Source: an uncultured Algibacter sp.
Lineage (GTDB): Bacteria; Bacteroidota; Bacteroidia; Flavobacteriales; Flavobacteriaceae
NCBI GenBank assembly: GCA_947502405.1
Contig: CANMZT010000003.1
Location: forward strand, 248,001-312,000
DNA: 64,000 nucleotides
Direction of reading: 5' to 3'
Positions 15,258 to 25,215 of the stretch are shown in pieces. The translations under genes were made by a program, and so were the position numbers. The notes beneath the pieces were generated by a model that worked only from the letters and a program-made list of their open reading frames with translations, did not search any database and was not told the origin of the DNA. Position 1 is the first letter of the stretch. Each line of letters opens with the position of its first letter.

Positions 15258-16310
15258 ATGAAGCAGGAAGAAAATATAATAGTAGGAATATCTATTGGAG
15301 ACCTAAACGGAATAGGTAGTGAAATCATTTTAAAAACGTTTGAAGACTCTAGGATTTTAGACTTTTGTACCCCTGTGATTTTTGCATCCATAAAAACGAT
15401 GTCTTTTTTAAAATCGCATTTCAAGTCTAAAATTAACTTTCATAGCATTAATAATTTCAATCAATTAAGTCACGGAAAAGTTAATGTGTTTAATTGTTGG
15501 AACGAATCAGTTAATATTGAATTTGGTAAAGAAGATCCTAAAATAGGGGCTTTTGCAATTAAATCATTAGAGCTAGCTACTAAGGCATTAAAAAATAATG
15601 ATATTAATGTTTTGGTAACTGCACCTATTAATAAGCACAATATTCAATCAGAAGATTTTAAATTCCCAGGGCATACAGATTATTTGGCACAAGAACTAGA
15701 AGGAGAAAGCCTAATGTTTATGATTACAGATACACTAAGAGTTGGCTTGCTTACAGACCATGTTCCTGTTAAAGATGTATCTGCACATATAACATCTGAA
15801 TTAATTGAAGAAAAAATAAATACAGTATATCAATCTTTAAAGAAGGATTTTAAAGTTCAGAAACCAAAAATTGCGGTTTTGGGTATTAATCCACATACTG
15901 GGGATAATGGAGTTATTGGAAGTGAAGATGATGATGTATTGCGGCCAACTTTACAAAAAATTAAGGAAGGTGGAAAACTAGTTTTTGGACCTTATGCTGC
16001 TGATAGCTTTTTTGGATCTAACAACTATAAAAACTTTGATGCTGTAATTGCTTCGTATCATGACCAAGGTTTGATTCCCTTTAAAACCTTATCATTTGGT
16101 CAAGGTGTTAATTACACAGCTGGATTAAATAAGGTTAGAACATCTCCAGACCATGGAACAGCCTATGAAATAGCTGGAAAAGGAAGTGCTGATGAAAATT
16201 CATTTAAAGAAGCTGTTTTTAGTGCGATTAAGATTTACAGAAACAGAGTAAGTTATGAACAACTTACAGCAAATCCATTACAAAAAGCACCCAGAAAAGA
16301 CAGACGTTAA
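15258..16310 (+). CDS. pdxA: 4-hydroxythreonine-4-phosphate dehydrogenase
   Basis: This enzyme of the DXP-dependent pyridoxal phosphate pathway oxidises 4-phosphohydroxy-L-threonine with NAD. I chose ATG 15258 (MKQEENIIVGISIGDLNG); the longer frame uses a TTG 12 nt upstream. Visible family motifs: GDLNGIGSEI at the start, metal-binding histidines in FPGHTDYLA, YHDQGLIPFK and SPDHGTAYEIAGKG, and GINPHTGDNG in the middle. The 350-residue length is normal. It is followed after 125 nt by the DUF177/rpmF/fab genes, a common flavobacterial order. Confidence 0.96.
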   Translation: MKQEENIIVGISIGDLNGIGSEIILKTFEDSRILDFCTPVIFASIKTMSFLKSHFKSKINFHSINNFNQLSHGKVNVFNCWNESVNIEFGKEDPKIGAFAIKSLELATKALKNNDINVLVTAPINKHNIQSEDFKFPGHTDYLAQELEGESLMFMITDTLRVGLLTDHVPVKDVSAHITSELIEEKINTVYQSLKKDFKVQKPKIAVLGINPHTGDNGVIGSEDDDVLRPTLQKIKEGGKLVFGPYAADSFFGSNNYKNFDAVIASYHDQGLIPFKTLSFGQGVNYTAGLNKVRTSPDHGTAYEIAGKGSADENSFKEAVFSAIKIYRNRVSYEQLTANPLQKAPRKDRR

Positions 16311-16405
16311 ATCTCTGATTTTTAATTACTACCCGTTATTTTTTTCGATAAAAAAAGCACGAGCAAAAAAATGTTTATAACTCATGCTACCTAAATAAAA
16401 ATTTA

Positions 16406-16413
16406 TATATTTG
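16406..16413 (+). promoter_or_regulatory. TAnnTTTG box of the yceD-rpmF operon
   Basis: TATATTTG lies 22 nt before the ATG at 16436. The stretch between pdxA and this box holds no gene. Confidence 0.5.
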
Positions 16414-16435
16414 CAGGCTCAAAATAGATGTGATA

Positions 16436-16975
16436 ATGAAGCTATTGAAAGATTTTACAATTCCGTTTGTGGGATTAAAAATAGGAAAGCATCATTTTGA
16501 TTATCAAATTGAGCAAGCGTTCTTTGAACATTTTGAGTATGAAGATTTTAATGACGTAAATATTAATGTTAATCTTGATTTAGAAAAAAAGACAACATTA
16601 TTAGAGTTACATTTTAAAATTTCTGGATGGGTTAACGTGAATTGTGATTTAACAAACGAACCTTACAATCAAACTATAGAAAACGAGTTTGACTTGGTGG
16701 TTAAGTTTGGAGATGAATATAATGATGAAAATATTGACATTCTTATTATTCCTCACGGAACTTACGAAGTTAATATTCAGCAATATATTTATGAATTAAT
16801 TATACTTGCGGTTCCAATAAAACGAGTTCATCCTGGAGTTGAAGATGGAACATTAGATTCAGAAATACTTGATAAATTAGAAGAACTAAGCCCAAAGCTT
16901 AAAGAAAATAAAGACAAAGAAGAGGAGATAGATCCTCGTTGGAATACATTAAAGAAATTATTAACGGATAAATAA
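16436..16975 (+). CDS. yceD: DUF177 / YceD family protein
   Basis: This 179-residue protein of the DUF177 (YceD) family is almost always encoded directly upstream of rpmF, as here (9 nt apart). Plant and bacterial members are implicated in 23S rRNA maturation (family knowledge). Visible features are LKIGKHHFDYQIEQAFFEHF near the start, split as GLKIGKHHFDY and QIEQAFFEHF, a beta-rich core with FKISGWVNVNCDLT, and an acidic/lysine C-terminus with DPRWNTLKKLL. I use ATG 16436 (MKLLKDF) rather than the GTG 6 nt upstream. Confidence 0.9.
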   Translation: MKLLKDFTIPFVGLKIGKHHFDYQIEQAFFEHFEYEDFNDVNINVNLDLEKKTTLLELHFKISGWVNVNCDLTNEPYNQTIENEFDLVVKFGDEYNDENIDILIIPHGTYEVNIQQYIYELIILAVPIKRVHPGVEDGTLDSEILDKLEELSPKLKENKDKEEEIDPRWNTLKKLLTDK

Positions 16976-16984
16976 ACATATAAA

Positions 16985-17188
16985 ATGGCACATCCTAAAA
17001 GAAAAATCTCGAAAACAAGAAGAGATAAAAGAAGAACACATTACAAAGCAACTGCGCCACAGATTGCTACTTGCCCAACAACAGGTGAAGCTCACTTATA
17101 CCACAGAGCCCACTGGCATGAAGGAAAATTATACTACAGAGGTCAAGTATTAATTGACAACTCTGAAGAAGTAGAAAACGTAGCATAA
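16985..17188 (+). CDS. rpmF: 50S ribosomal protein L32
   Basis: This 67-residue ribosomal protein starts [17 protein letters not shown], the L32 signature. It has a single cysteine (TCPTTGE) and therefore no four-cysteine zinc ribbon. It is co-transcribed with the DUF177 gene; a strong terminator follows at 17211-17237, so fabH probably has its own promoter. Confidence 0.97.
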   Translation: MAHPKRKISKTRRDKRRTHYKATAPQIATCPTTGEAHLYHRAHWHEGKLYYRGQVLIDNSEEVENVA

Positions 17189-17210
17189 ATAATTATGCTT
17201 TCTTATATAA

Positions 17211-17237
17211 AACGCTCATTGAATGAGCGTTTTTTTT
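17211..17237 (+). terminator. rpmF terminator
   Basis: AACGCTCATTGAATGAGCGTT followed by T-run: stem AACGCTCATT (17211-17220) with AATGAGCGTT (17222-17231), closing on a G, then TTTTTT. Strong intrinsic terminator 22 nt after the rpmF stop. Confidence 0.92.
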
Positions 17238-17286
17238 ATGAAATACTTTTTCTAACTAACAAAAACACGTAATTTGTACATTATTA

Positions 17287-17352
17287 GACCAAAATTTAGT
17301 AGTTTTCGTGAAATTTTGAGCATTATTGCTCAATTTTGATGTTTTTTTGGTC
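17287..17352 (+). promoter_or_regulatory. Nested hairpin leader upstream of fabH
   Basis: GACCAAAA (17287-17294) is exactly complementary to TTTTGGTC (17345-17352). Inside this outer stem lies a perfect 7-bp hairpin, TTGAGCA (17316-17322), loop TTAT, TGCTCAA (17327-17333). The structure ends 17 nt before the fabH ATG, and the promoter-like GTAATTTG lies just upstream (17271-17278), so it would form the fabH mRNA leader or act as a DNA operator. No known riboswitch was recognised. Confidence 0.55.
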
Positions 17353-17369
17353 AAACTAACTATAAAGGT

Positions 17370-18371
17370 ATGGGTAAAATCTCAGCAGCTATTACCGCTG
17401 TAGGCGCATATGTGCCAGATTATGTATTAACCAATCAAATTCTTGAAACGATGGTTGATACAAATGACGAATGGATTACCACAAGAACTGGAATCAAAGA
17501 ACGCCGAATTCTTAAAGAAGAAGGTAAAGGCACATCTTACTTAGCCATAAAAGCCGCTCAAGACTTAATAAACAAAAAGGGTATTGATCCAAAGGATATA
17601 GAACTTGTAATTGTTGCTACTGCAACTCCAGACATGAAAGCTGCCTCAACAGCATCATTTACAGCTTCCGAAATAGGTGCTGTAAATGCATTTTCATTTG
17701 ATATGGATGCTGCATGTTCCAGTTTTCTTTATGGAATGTCAGTGGCATCAACGTATATAGAATCTGGCCGTTATAAAAATGTACTTCTTATAGGAGCCGA
17801 TAAAATGTCTTCAATCATTAATTATAAAGACAGAGCTACATGTATCATTTTTGGAGATGGTGCTGGTGCTGTTTTATTTGAACCTAATGAAGAGAATTTA
17901 GGGCTTCAAGATGAATATTTAAGAAGTGATGGCACTGGAAGAGAGTTTTTACAAGCCACCTATGGTGGTTCATCTCATCCGTTAACTGCCGAAATCTTAG
18001 AACAAGGTGGCCATTGTGCTTTTCAAGAAGGTAGAACAGTATTTAAAAATGCTGTTTTTAATATGGCAGATGCAACCGTTAAAATTTTAGAACGTAATAA
18101 TTTAGATAAAGATTCTGTTGACTGGTTAGCAGCGCATCAAGCCAATAAGCGAATTATTGATGCTACAGCACAACGTATCAATTTAGATGAAGATAAAGTG
18201 ATGATGAACATCCATAAATATGGAAACACAACATCGGCTACTTTACCATTACTTTTAAGTGATTATGAAACACAACTTAAAAAAGGAGATAATATTATTT
18301 TCGCCGCTTTTGGTGGCGGATTTAATTGGGGAGCTACATATTTAAAATGGGCTTATAATTCAAAAAACTAA
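17370..18371 (+). CDS. fabH: 3-oxoacyl-ACP synthase III
   Basis: KAS III condenses an acyl-CoA with malonyl-ACP to start fatty-acid chains; in Bacteroidota it often uses branched starters. The catalytic triad is visible: Cys116 in DMDAACSSFL, His in LAAHQANKRI and Asn in HKYGNTTSATLP. Its 333 residues are typical. It lies 21 nt upstream of accB and begins the fabH-accB-accC set behind an unusual hairpin leader. Confidence 0.96.
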   Translation: MGKISAAITAVGAYVPDYVLTNQILETMVDTNDEWITTRTGIKERRILKEEGKGTSYLAIKAAQDLINKKGIDPKDIELVIVATATPDMKAASTASFTASEIGAVNAFSFDMDAACSSFLYGMSVASTYIESGRYKNVLLIGADKMSSIINYKDRATCIIFGDGAGAVLFEPNEENLGLQDEYLRSDGTGREFLQATYGGSSHPLTAEILEQGGHCAFQEGRTVFKNAVFNMADATVKILERNNLDKDSVDWLAAHQANKRIIDATAQRINLDEDKVMMNIHKYGNTTSATLPLLLSDYETQLKKGDNIIFAAFGGGFNWGATYLKWAYNSKN

Positions 18372-18392
18372 CCACTAACTAATAGTAAAACT

Positions 18393-18884
18393 ATGGATTT
18401 AAAAGAGATTCAAAACTTAATCAAGTTTGTTGCTAAATCTGGAGCAAGTGAGGTTAAATTAGAAATGGATGATATAAAAATCACCATCAGAACAGGATCA
18501 GATTCGGATACAACAATTGTCCAACAAGTTCCTGCTGCACAAATTCCACAACAAGTTATTACAGCAGCTGCACCAGTGGCAGAAGCGCCTGCGGCACCAG
18601 CAGCAGCATCTGAAGCAGCTCCAGCAGCATCTGAAGATTCAAAATATATCACAATCAAATCACCAATAATTGGTACATTCTATAGAAAACCATCTCCAGA
18701 TAAACCTTTATTTGTTGAGGTAGGACAAACCATTGCAGAAGGTGATGTGCTTTGTATTATTGAGGCTATGAAACTTTTCAATGAAATTGAATCTGAAGTT
18801 TCAGGAAAAATTGTAAAGATATTAGTTGATGATTCTTCTCCAGTAGAGTTTGATCAACCATTATTCTTGGTAGACCCATCATAA
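18393..18884 (+). CDS. accB: Biotin carboxyl carrier protein of acetyl-CoA carboxylase
   Basis: This 163-residue BCCP carries biotin between the carboxylase and transferase sites of acetyl-CoA carboxylase. The biotinylated lysine is Lys127 in EAMKLFNEI. An Ala/Pro-rich flexible linker (about 50-80) separates a short N-terminal domain from the biotinyl domain (about 85-163). It lies between fabH and accC; the 86-nt gap before accC contains the AT-rich repeat-like words AATTTGGAATTT / AATATTTGGAATTT and no gene. Confidence 0.96.
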   Translation: MDLKEIQNLIKFVAKSGASEVKLEMDDIKITIRTGSDSDTTIVQQVPAAQIPQQVITAAAPVAEAPAAPAAASEAAPAASEDSKYITIKSPIIGTFYRKPSPDKPLFVEVGQTIAEGDVLCIIEAMKLFNEIESEVSGKIVKILVDDSSPVEFDQPLFLVDPS

Positions 18885-18970
18885 CCTATTAAAAATTCCA
18901 ATACACAAATCTCAAAATCCAATATTTGGAATTTGGCGATTGGAATTTGAAATTTTTAATTCAAGACGTT

Positions 18971-20323
18971 ATGTTTAAAAAAATATTAATAGCCAATAGA
19001 GGAGAAATAGCACTTCGTGTTATTAGAACCTGTAAAGAAATGGGTATAAAAACAGTAGCTGTCTATTCTACTGTTGATGAAGAAAGTTTGCATGTTAAAT
19101 TTGCAGACGAGGCGGTTTGTATAGGGCCACCTGCAAGTAGCGAATCTTACTTAAAAATGTCTAATATTATATCTGCAGCTGAAATTACAAATGCAGATGC
19201 TATACATCCAGGATACGGATTTCTATCAGAGAATGCTAAGTTTTCAAAAATTTGCGAAGAACATGGAATAAAGTTTATTGGTGCTTCTGCAGAAATGATT
19301 GATAGAATGGGTGATAAAGCCAATGCTAAAGCCACTATGAAAGCAGCTGGTGTACCATGCGTTCCAGGAAGTGATGGTATTATTCAAACCTTTGAAGACT
19401 GTAAAAAAGTTGCAAAGGAAACAGGTTATCCTGTTATGCTAAAAGCTTCCGCCGGTGGTGGTGGTAAAGGAATGCGTGCGGTTTGGAAACCTGAAGATTT
19501 GCAAAATGCATGGGAATCTGCAAGAACAGAATCTAAAGCAGCATTTGGGAACGATGATATGTATATGGAAAAACTTATTGAAGAGCCAAGACATATTGAA
19601 ATTCAAATTGTTGGAGATTCTCGAGGAAAAGCATGTCATTTATCAGAAAGAGATTGTTCGGTTCAGCGTCGCCATCAAAAATTAACTGAGGAAACACCAT
19701 CTCCTTTTATGACAGATAAGCTTCGTAAAGATATGGGGCTAGCAGCAGTTAGAGCAGCAGAATACATAAAGTATGAAGGTGCAGGAACTGTTGAATTTTT
19801 AGTAGACAAACACCGTAACTTCTACTTCATGGAGATGAATACACGTATTCAGGTAGAACACCCTATTACTGAACAAGTTATCGATTTTGATTTAATTCGT
19901 GAGCAAATTTTAGTAGCTGCAGGTGTACCAATTTCAGGTAAGCATTACACACCTAAATTACACTCTATAGAATGTAGAATAAACGCTGAAGATCCTTATA
20001 ATGATTTTAGGCCTTCACCAGGAGTTATTACAACTTTGCATGCTCCAGGAGGTCATGGTATTCGTTTAGACACACATGTTTACGCAGGTTATGCCATTCC
20101 GCCTAACTACGATTCTATGATTGCTAAGTTGATTACAACCGCTCAAACAAGAGAAGAAGCGATTAACAAAATGAAACGTGCACTCGATGAGTTTGTTATA
20201 GAAGGTATAAAAACCACAATTCCTTTTCATAGACAACTTATGGATCATCCAGATTATTTAGCAGGTAATTATACCACTAAATTCATGGAAGATTTTGAGA
20301 TGAAAAAACAAAATGAAGAATAA
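18971..20323 (+). CDS. accC: Biotin carboxylase subunit of acetyl-CoA carboxylase
   Basis: This enzyme carboxylates the biotin of BCCP with ATP and bicarbonate. I chose ATG 18971 ([17 protein letters not shown]), the canonical N-terminus, instead of the longer frame from 18926. The ATP-grasp fold shows [10 protein letters not shown] and [16 protein letters not shown]; the 450-residue length is normal. A strong terminator follows at once (20333-20358), ending the fabH-accB-accC unit. Confidence 0.97.
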   Translation: MFKKILIANRGEIALRVIRTCKEMGIKTVAVYSTVDEESLHVKFADEAVCIGPPASSESYLKMSNIISAAEITNADAIHPGYGFLSENAKFSKICEEHGIKFIGASAEMIDRMGDKANAKATMKAAGVPCVPGSDGIIQTFEDCKKVAKETGYPVMLKASAGGGGKGMRAVWKPEDLQNAWESARTESKAAFGNDDMYMEKLIEEPRHIEIQIVGDSRGKACHLSERDCSVQRRHQKLTEETPSPFMTDKLRKDMGLAAVRAAEYIKYEGAGTVEFLVDKHRNFYFMEMNTRIQVEHPITEQVIDFDLIREQILVAAGVPISGKHYTPKLHSIECRINAEDPYNDFRPSPGVITTLHAPGGHGIRLDTHVYAGYAIPPNYDSMIAKLITTAQTREEAINKMKRALDEFVIEGIKTTIPFHRQLMDHPDYLAGNYTTKFMEDFEMKKQNEE

Positions 20324-20332
20324 ATAATGAAG

Positions 20333-20358
20333 TCCCGATGTAAATCGGGATTTTTTTT
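20333..20358 (+). terminator. accC terminator
   Basis: TCCCGAT (20333-20339), loop GTAA, ATCGGGA (20344-20350), then eight T. Confidence 0.93.
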
Positions 20359-20360
20359 GG

Positions 20361-20480
20361 TGTTACCGCTAGAGGTCGGGCTTTTATTGACGAGTTTTTA
20401 TTTTAAATGAAACAATTCATGAGCATAAATGTTTCACTATATCTTATTTGTAGAAAAAGTAAAAAAGGATGCCGTTTTTC
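20361..20480. repeat. Dispersed intergenic repeat, copy 1
   Basis: This shares blocks in the same order with 60689-60836: GGTCGGGCT (20374-20382), CACTATATCTT (20435-20445) and AAAGGATGCCGTTT (from 20464). The middle is longer and more diverged here. It fills most of the space between the accC terminator and the next gene. No protein is encoded. Confidence 0.65.
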
Positions 20481-20540
20481 CAGATAACTATTAGGACTAA
20501 CGAAGTATAAAACTTCAATTTTAAATTTTAACTTAGCTTC

Positions 20541-21656
20541 ATGAATTTGTCCTATTGGGAAATAAAATCATGGTTAACTAATATTGATTTCTGTATTGTT
20601 GGTAGCGGCATTGTGGGGCTAAATTGTGCCCTTCATTTAAAAGAACGCTATCCAAAATCTAAAGTTTTAATTCTAGAAAAAGGGATGCTTCCACAAGGTG
20701 CTAGCACAAAAAATGCTGGTTTTGCTTGCTTTGGGAGTCTAAGTGAAATATTAGATGATTTGGAAACACATACTGAAGATGATGTTGTTCAACTCATTTC
20801 AAAACGAGTAAATGGCTTAAAATTACTAAGGCAAACTCTAGGAGACAAAGCAATTAATTACCAGCAATTAGGTGGCTACGAGTTGTTTTTGGAATCAGAC
20901 AAGCTATTGTTTGAAAACTGTATTTCAAAAAAAGAAAGCATTAATAAATGGCTAAAACCTATTTTTAAGGATCGTATATTCAGTCTAAAAGACAACATTT
21001 TTAATTTTGATAATGTAAACAATCAATATATTTTCAACCAATTTGAGGGACAAATTGATACAGGAAAAATGATGGAAGCTCTATTAGAGAAAGTTTACAC
21101 AAAAGGCATTAAGATTTTAAATAATACACAAGTTAAAGAATTTTCAGAAGACACGGATTCAGTAAAAATAAGAACTAACACAATTGAGCTTTCAGTTTCC
21201 AAATTGTGTATTGCAACAAATGGTTTTGCATCACAATTAATAAATCAAAATGTAAAGCCAGCAAGAGCCCAAGTGTTAATAACTAAACCTATAAAGGATT
21301 TACAAGTAAAAGGGACCTTTCATTTAGATAAGGGCTATTATTATTTTAGAAATATAGATAATAGAATTCTTTTAGGTGGTGGTAGACATCTAGATTTTAA
21401 AGGTGAGGAAACCACAGAGTTAAATCAAACGGATTATATTCAAAACACTCTAGAAGGTTTATTAAAGACAACAATTTTACCTAAAACATCGTTTGAAATT
21501 GAACACCGATGGAGTGGGATTATGGGTGTCGGAAATCAGAAGAAAGCCATTGTAAAGCCAATTGGTAAAAATGTGTTTTGTGGTGTGCGTTTGGGTGGTA
21601 TGGGTGTAGCTATTGGAAGTTTGGTAGGTAAAAAATTGGCAGAATTAATTCAGTAA
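20541..21656 (+). CDS. FAD-dependent oxidoreductase (DAO family)
   Basis: This 371-residue flavoprotein of the D-amino-acid oxidase/glycine oxidase superfamily has a Rossmann FAD motif near residue 16-40 (FCIVGSGIVGLNCALHL) and the substrate-side ARAQVLITKPI and HRWSGIMGVG-containing C-terminal half. Such enzymes oxidise amines or amino acids. No dedicated partner is adjacent, and the substrate cannot be told from sequence. ATG 20541 is the only suitable start. Confidence 0.85.
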   Translation: MNLSYWEIKSWLTNIDFCIVGSGIVGLNCALHLKERYPKSKVLILEKGMLPQGASTKNAGFACFGSLSEILDDLETHTEDDVVQLISKRVNGLKLLRQTLGDKAINYQQLGGYELFLESDKLLFENCISKKESINKWLKPIFKDRIFSLKDNIFNFDNVNNQYIFNQFEGQIDTGKMMEALLEKVYTKGIKILNNTQVKEFSEDTDSVKIRTNTIELSVSKLCIATNGFASQLINQNVKPARAQVLITKPIKDLQVKGTFHLDKGYYYFRNIDNRILLGGGRHLDFKGEETTELNQTDYIQNTLEGLLKTTILPKTSFEIEHRWSGIMGVGNQKKAIVKPIGKNVFCGVRLGGMGVAIGSLVGKKLAELIQ

Positions 21657-21696
21657 TTTGTTATTTATGTGAAGTCTAGAATCTATTTTGAGTAAT

Positions 21697-22146
21697 ATGT
21701 ACATTAAAGAACAACTTTATAATCAATGTTTGGAATTTATTGAAAACCGACATCAAACGGTTCAAAATACAATAAAAGAAATTCAAGTTTCATTGCGTTC
21801 AGAAACCAAAAGTAGTGCAGGTGATAAGCACGAAACAGGTCGTGCCATGTTACAATTAGAACGAGAAAAAGCTGGTGCACAATTAGCAGAAATAGAGAAA
21901 ACAAAAGCCTCACTTTTAAAAGTAAATATTGAAAATAAACTTAAAAGGATTGGATTAGGAAGTGTTGTTTTCACTACAAAATCAAACTATTTTATTGCTG
22001 TTAGTGCGGGTGAAATAGAAGTTAAGGGAGATAAATTTTTTGCCATTTCAGCAAACACGCCAATAGGACAGCTTTTAATTGCAAAGGAAGTTGGTGATAA
22101 GATATCATTCAGAACGCAAGCATTTGAAGTAACCAAAATTTTATAG
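21697..22146 (+). CDS. GreA/GreB C-terminal-like protein with coiled-coil
   Basis: This 149-residue protein has an N-terminal helical half (about 1-75, with SSAGDKHETGRAMLQLEREK) and a C-terminal FKBP-like beta domain ending GQLLIAKEVGDKISF, as in the GreA/GreB C-terminal domain. That layout mirrors transcript-cleavage or RNA-polymerase secondary-channel factors. Flavobacterial homologues are often mislabelled 3-oxoacyl-ACP synthase; nothing of a ketosynthase is present. I use ATG 21697 rather than the TTG 9 nt upstream. It is convergent with the ABC ATPase gene. Confidence 0.75.
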   Translation: MYIKEQLYNQCLEFIENRHQTVQNTIKEIQVSLRSETKSSAGDKHETGRAMLQLEREKAGAQLAEIEKTKASLLKVNIENKLKRIGLGSVVFTTKSNYFIAVSAGEIEVKGDKFFAISANTPIGQLLIAKEVGDKISFRTQAFEVTKIL

Positions 22147-22150
22147 TTAT

Positions 22151-23062
22151 CTATTTTATGATAGAAAGGCAAACTTCAATACCTGTTTCTAAATTTTTTT
22201 GATTTTCAAAAAATATAGAATCTCCATTCAAATCAGCTTCAATTAAATAAAAATTACCTTTAAAGAAAGATTGTATAACAACTACTTTTAAATCTGAAGA
22301 TTCAATGATTTTTAAATCATTAGCATAAATAATCTCATCGTTTATAACATTAAATTCTTCAAAAAAAGAAGCAATTAAAGGGGTTTTAGGGTGCTTATAA
22401 AGTGTTTCAGGTAAATCGTTTACAGCAATTTTATTATCATTTAAAACAATCATGCGGTCTGCAAAACCAAGTACATCATCCTTATCATGGGTGGCCACAA
22501 CACAGGTAATATTTTTTTCTTTTAGATATTTAAAAACCTTTCTTCTAAGACTTTGTTTTTTGAAATTATCAATATGACTGAAAGGTTCATCTAATAAAAT
22601 AATTTCAGGTTGTTTGGCTAAGGCCCTAGCTAGGGCAACACGTTGTTTTTGTCCTCCACTTAAGGTTTTAACTTTAGTTTTTGCAAAAGCTTCAAGTTCT
22701 ACGACTTTAGTTAATTCGTCAATACGTTGTTGAGTTTCTTCAGGAAAAAAACGAGATAAGTGTTTTCCAATGTTTTCTTCTACGGTTATATAAGGCATCA
22801 AATCAAATTCTTGAGCCACATATTTCATAAAATCATAGCCGATTACCAAGTTGAATTTCGGACCTAAAATCTCTTCGTCTTTCCAAAAAATATGGCCTTC
22901 ATCTAAATCATATTCACCATATAAAACTTTGAGTAGAGTACTTTTTCCAGAACCACTTTCGCCAATAATAGCAACATTTTCGCCTTGTTTTGCGTTAAAT
23001 GAAACGTCATTTAAAACGGGGGTTTTATTGTAAGAGAAAGTGAGGTTTTTAACGTTCAACAT
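22151..23062 (-). CDS. ABC transporter ATP-binding protein
   Basis: This is a 303-residue ABC ATPase with all motifs in order: Walker A GESGSGKST (about 34-42), signature LSGGQKQRVALARAL, Walker B IILLDEPFSHID and H-loop ATHDKDD. About 85 residues after the ATPase core form a small extra domain. No permease gene is adjacent, so the transported substrate is unknown. Located downstream of the prolyl oligopeptidase terminator, on the same strand. Confidence 0.92.
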   Translation of the reverse strand: MLNVKNLTFSYNKTPVLNDVSFNAKQGENVAIIGESGSGKSTLLKVLYGEYDLDEGHIFWKDEEILGPKFNLVIGYDFMKYVAQEFDLMPYITVEENIGKHLSRFFPEETQQRIDELTKVVELEAFAKTKVKTLSGGQKQRVALARALAKQPEIILLDEPFSHIDNFKKQSLRRKVFKYLKEKNITCVVATHDKDDVLGFADRMIVLNDNKIAVNDLPETLYKHPKTPLIASFFEEFNVINDEIIYANDLKIIESSDLKVVVIQSFFKGNFYLIEADLNGDSIFFENQKNLETGIEVCLSIIK

Positions 23063-23086
23063 AGCGTTGCAAAAATAGATAAAAAA

Positions 23087-23117
23087 AACACGCTTCTTAG
23101 AAGGAAGCGTGTTTTTG
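23087..23117 (-). terminator. Terminator of the prolyl oligopeptidase gene
   Basis: A 10-bp stem, AACACGCTTC (23087-23096) with GAAGCGTGTT (23104-23113), flanked by A- and T-runs on both sides, so it can terminate in both directions. It lies just after the prolyl oligopeptidase stop. Confidence 0.9.
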
Positions 23118-23133
23118 ATAAAGTTTGCTTTAA

Positions 23134-25215
23134 TTAACCTTTTACTTTCTCATTAACTTTACTAGGCAATACTTCAAAGCCCATATTATATAATGTGAAA
23201 CCAAAAATATCAGCATACTGTTCTATGATTTTGCTCACTGGAGTTCCAGCGCCATGACCCGCATCGGTTTCAATTCTTATAAGTGTTGGGTTATTGCCAG
23301 CTTGTTTACTTTGCAATTCAGCAGCAAATTTAAAACTATGTGCTGGTACTACACGGTCATCATGATCTCCTGTGGTAATTAATGTTGCTGGATACTCTAC
23401 GCCAGCTTTTATGTTGTGAAGAGGCGAGTAAGCTTTTAAATACTCAAACATGTCTTTACTGTCTTCTGCTGTCCCATAATCATAAGCCCAACCTGCTCCA
23501 GATGTAAAAGTATGGTAACGTAACATGTCTAGAACACCAACTGCAGGCAATGCTACTTTAGCTAAATCTGGGCGTTGTGTTATTGTTGCACCAACTAATA
23601 ACCCGCCATTTGACCCGCCTCGAATAGCCAAATAATCAGATGAAGTATATTTCTTCTGAATTAAATATTCACCGGCAGTTATAAAATCATCAAAAACATT
23701 TTGTTTTTGCATTTTAGTACCTGCATTATGCCATGCTTTACCGTATTCGCCACCACCACGTAAATTTGGAACAGCAAGAATTCCACCCTGTTCCATCCAA
23801 ATGGCATTAGTAATACTAAAACTAGGAGTTAAACTAATATTGAACCCGCCATATCCATAAAGAATTGTTGGATTTTTACCGTTTAATTCCAAGCCTTTTT
23901 TGTGGGTAATAATCATAGGTACTTTTGTACCATCTTTTGAGGTATAAAATACTTGATTGCTTTCGTAATCTTCAGGGTTAAAATCGATATCTGGCTTTCG
24001 GTACAATTGTGAAGTACCATTATCAATATCATATTTATAAATATTACCTGGGGTTTTATAGTTTGTAAATGAATAGTACAATTCTTTTTCTTCTTTTTTT
24101 GCACCAAAACCACCCGCAGAACCAACTCCAGGAAGTTTTACTTCTCGTATTAGTTTTCCATGGTAGTCATATTGTAACACTTTTGAAACAGCATCAATCA
24201 TATATTCTGTAAAGAAACACCCACCACCAGTAGAAGGGCTTAATACATTTTCGGTTTCAGGAATAAAATCAACCCAATTATCAGGGGTTGGATTAGAAGC
24301 ATCAACTGTAACGATTTTTTTGTTTGGTGCATTTAAATTTGTAACTAAAAATAATTTACTACCAACATTATCTATAACGTAGGTATCACTATCCGTATGA
24401 TCTAAAATAGTTACAAGTTTATTATTGGGGTTTGTTAAATCTTTGATATATAATTTGTTGCCTGAAGTTGAGACTCTAGGCGAAATAATTAAATAACGAT
24501 TGTCTTCTGTAACAGATCCATAAATGTAGCGATGCTTTTCTTTGTTAGTACCTCCATAAATGAGCTTATCATTTTTTTGAGGTGTGCCTAACTTATGGTA
24601 ATATACTTTGTGCTGATCGGTTTTAGCGGATAACTTACTGCCTTCTGGTTTGTCATAACTAGAATAGTAGAATCCTTCATTTTTATACCAAGACATACCA
24701 CTAAATTTAATATCTACCAGAGTGTCTTCAATAATGGTTTTAGTTTCAGCATCCATAACTAAAATCTTTCTCCAGTCACTTCCACCTTCTGAAATAGAAT
24801 AGGCTAGTATTTTCCCGTTTTTGGAAAAACTAATCCCTCCTAGTGAAATTGTACCGTCTTCTTTAAAGGTATTAGGGTCTAAGAAGATACTTGCTGTACT
24901 TGGATTTTCTCCAGTTTTGTAACGATAAATTACATATTGGTTTTGAAGCCCATCATTTTTGTAGAAATAGGTGTAATTACCTTCTTTAAATGGCGAGCCT
25001 ATTTTTTCATAATTCCATAATTTAGAGAGACGCTCCTTAAGGTCTTTTCGGTAAGGAATGCTATCTAAATAACCAAAAGTTGTTTTGTTTTGAGTTGCAA
25101 CCCAAGCTTCGGTTTCTTTACTTCTATCATCTTCTAACCATCTGTAAGGGTCTTTTACATCTACATCAAAATAAGTATCTATGGTATCTACAGTTTTCGT
25201 CTCAGGGTAATTCAC
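23134..25215 (-). CDS. Prolyl oligopeptidase family serine peptidase (S9A), signal peptide frameshifted off
   Basis: This peptidase (693 residues from a GTG) cleaves short peptides after proline. The N-terminal propeller starts [14 protein letters not shown] and [11 protein letters not shown]; the catalytic residues are Ser in [11 protein letters not shown], Asp in [11 protein letters not shown] and His in DAGHGAG. There is no ATG at the natural N-terminus. Directly upstream, in another frame, lies a complete lipoprotein signal peptide (25212-25295) whose stop overlaps this GTG (GTGA). One extra T in the TTTT run would join them into a normal flavobacterial lipoprotein peptidase. As sequenced, the enzyme would stay cytoplasmic or not be made well. 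Confidence 0.93.
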   Translation of the reverse strand: MNYPETKTVDTIDTYFDVDVKDPYRWLEDDRSKETEAWVATQNKTTFGYLDSIPYRKDLKERLSKLWNYEKIGSPFKEGNYTYFYKNDGLQNQYVIYRYKTGENPSTASIFLDPNTFKEDGTISLGGISFSKNGKILAYSISEGGSDWRKILVMDAETKTIIEDTLVDIKFSGMSWYKNEGFYYSSYDKPEGSKLSAKTDQHKVYYHKLGTPQKNDKLIYGGTNKEKHRYIYGSVTEDNRYLIISPRVSTSGNKLYIKDLTNPNNKLVTILDHTDSDTYVIDNVGSKLFLVTNLNAPNKKIVTVDASNPTPDNWVDFIPETENVLSPSTGGGCFFTEYMIDAVSKVLQYDYHGKLIREVKLPGVGSAGGFGAKKEEKELYYSFTNYKTPGNIYKYDIDNGTSQLYRKPDIDFNPEDYESNQVFYTSKDGTKVPMIITHKKGLELNGKNPTILYGYGGFNISLTPSFSITNAIWMEQGGILAVPNLRGGGEYGKAWHNAGTKMQKQNVFDDFITAGEYLIQKKYTSSDYLAIRGGSNGGLLVGATITQRPDLAKVALPAVGVLDMLRYHTFTSGAGWAYDYGTAEDSKDMFEYLKAYSPLHNIKAGVEYPATLITTGDHDDRVVPAHSFKFAAELQSKQAGNNPTLIRIETDAGHGAGTPVSKIIEQYADIFGFTLYNMGFEVLPSKVNEKVKG

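Noticed and set aside
21688-22146. Naming the 149-residue protein 3-oxoacyl-ACP synthase
   Set aside because: No ketosynthase Cys/His/His or Asn motifs; the protein is a coiled helix plus GreA/B-C-like domain. The name is a propagated error.
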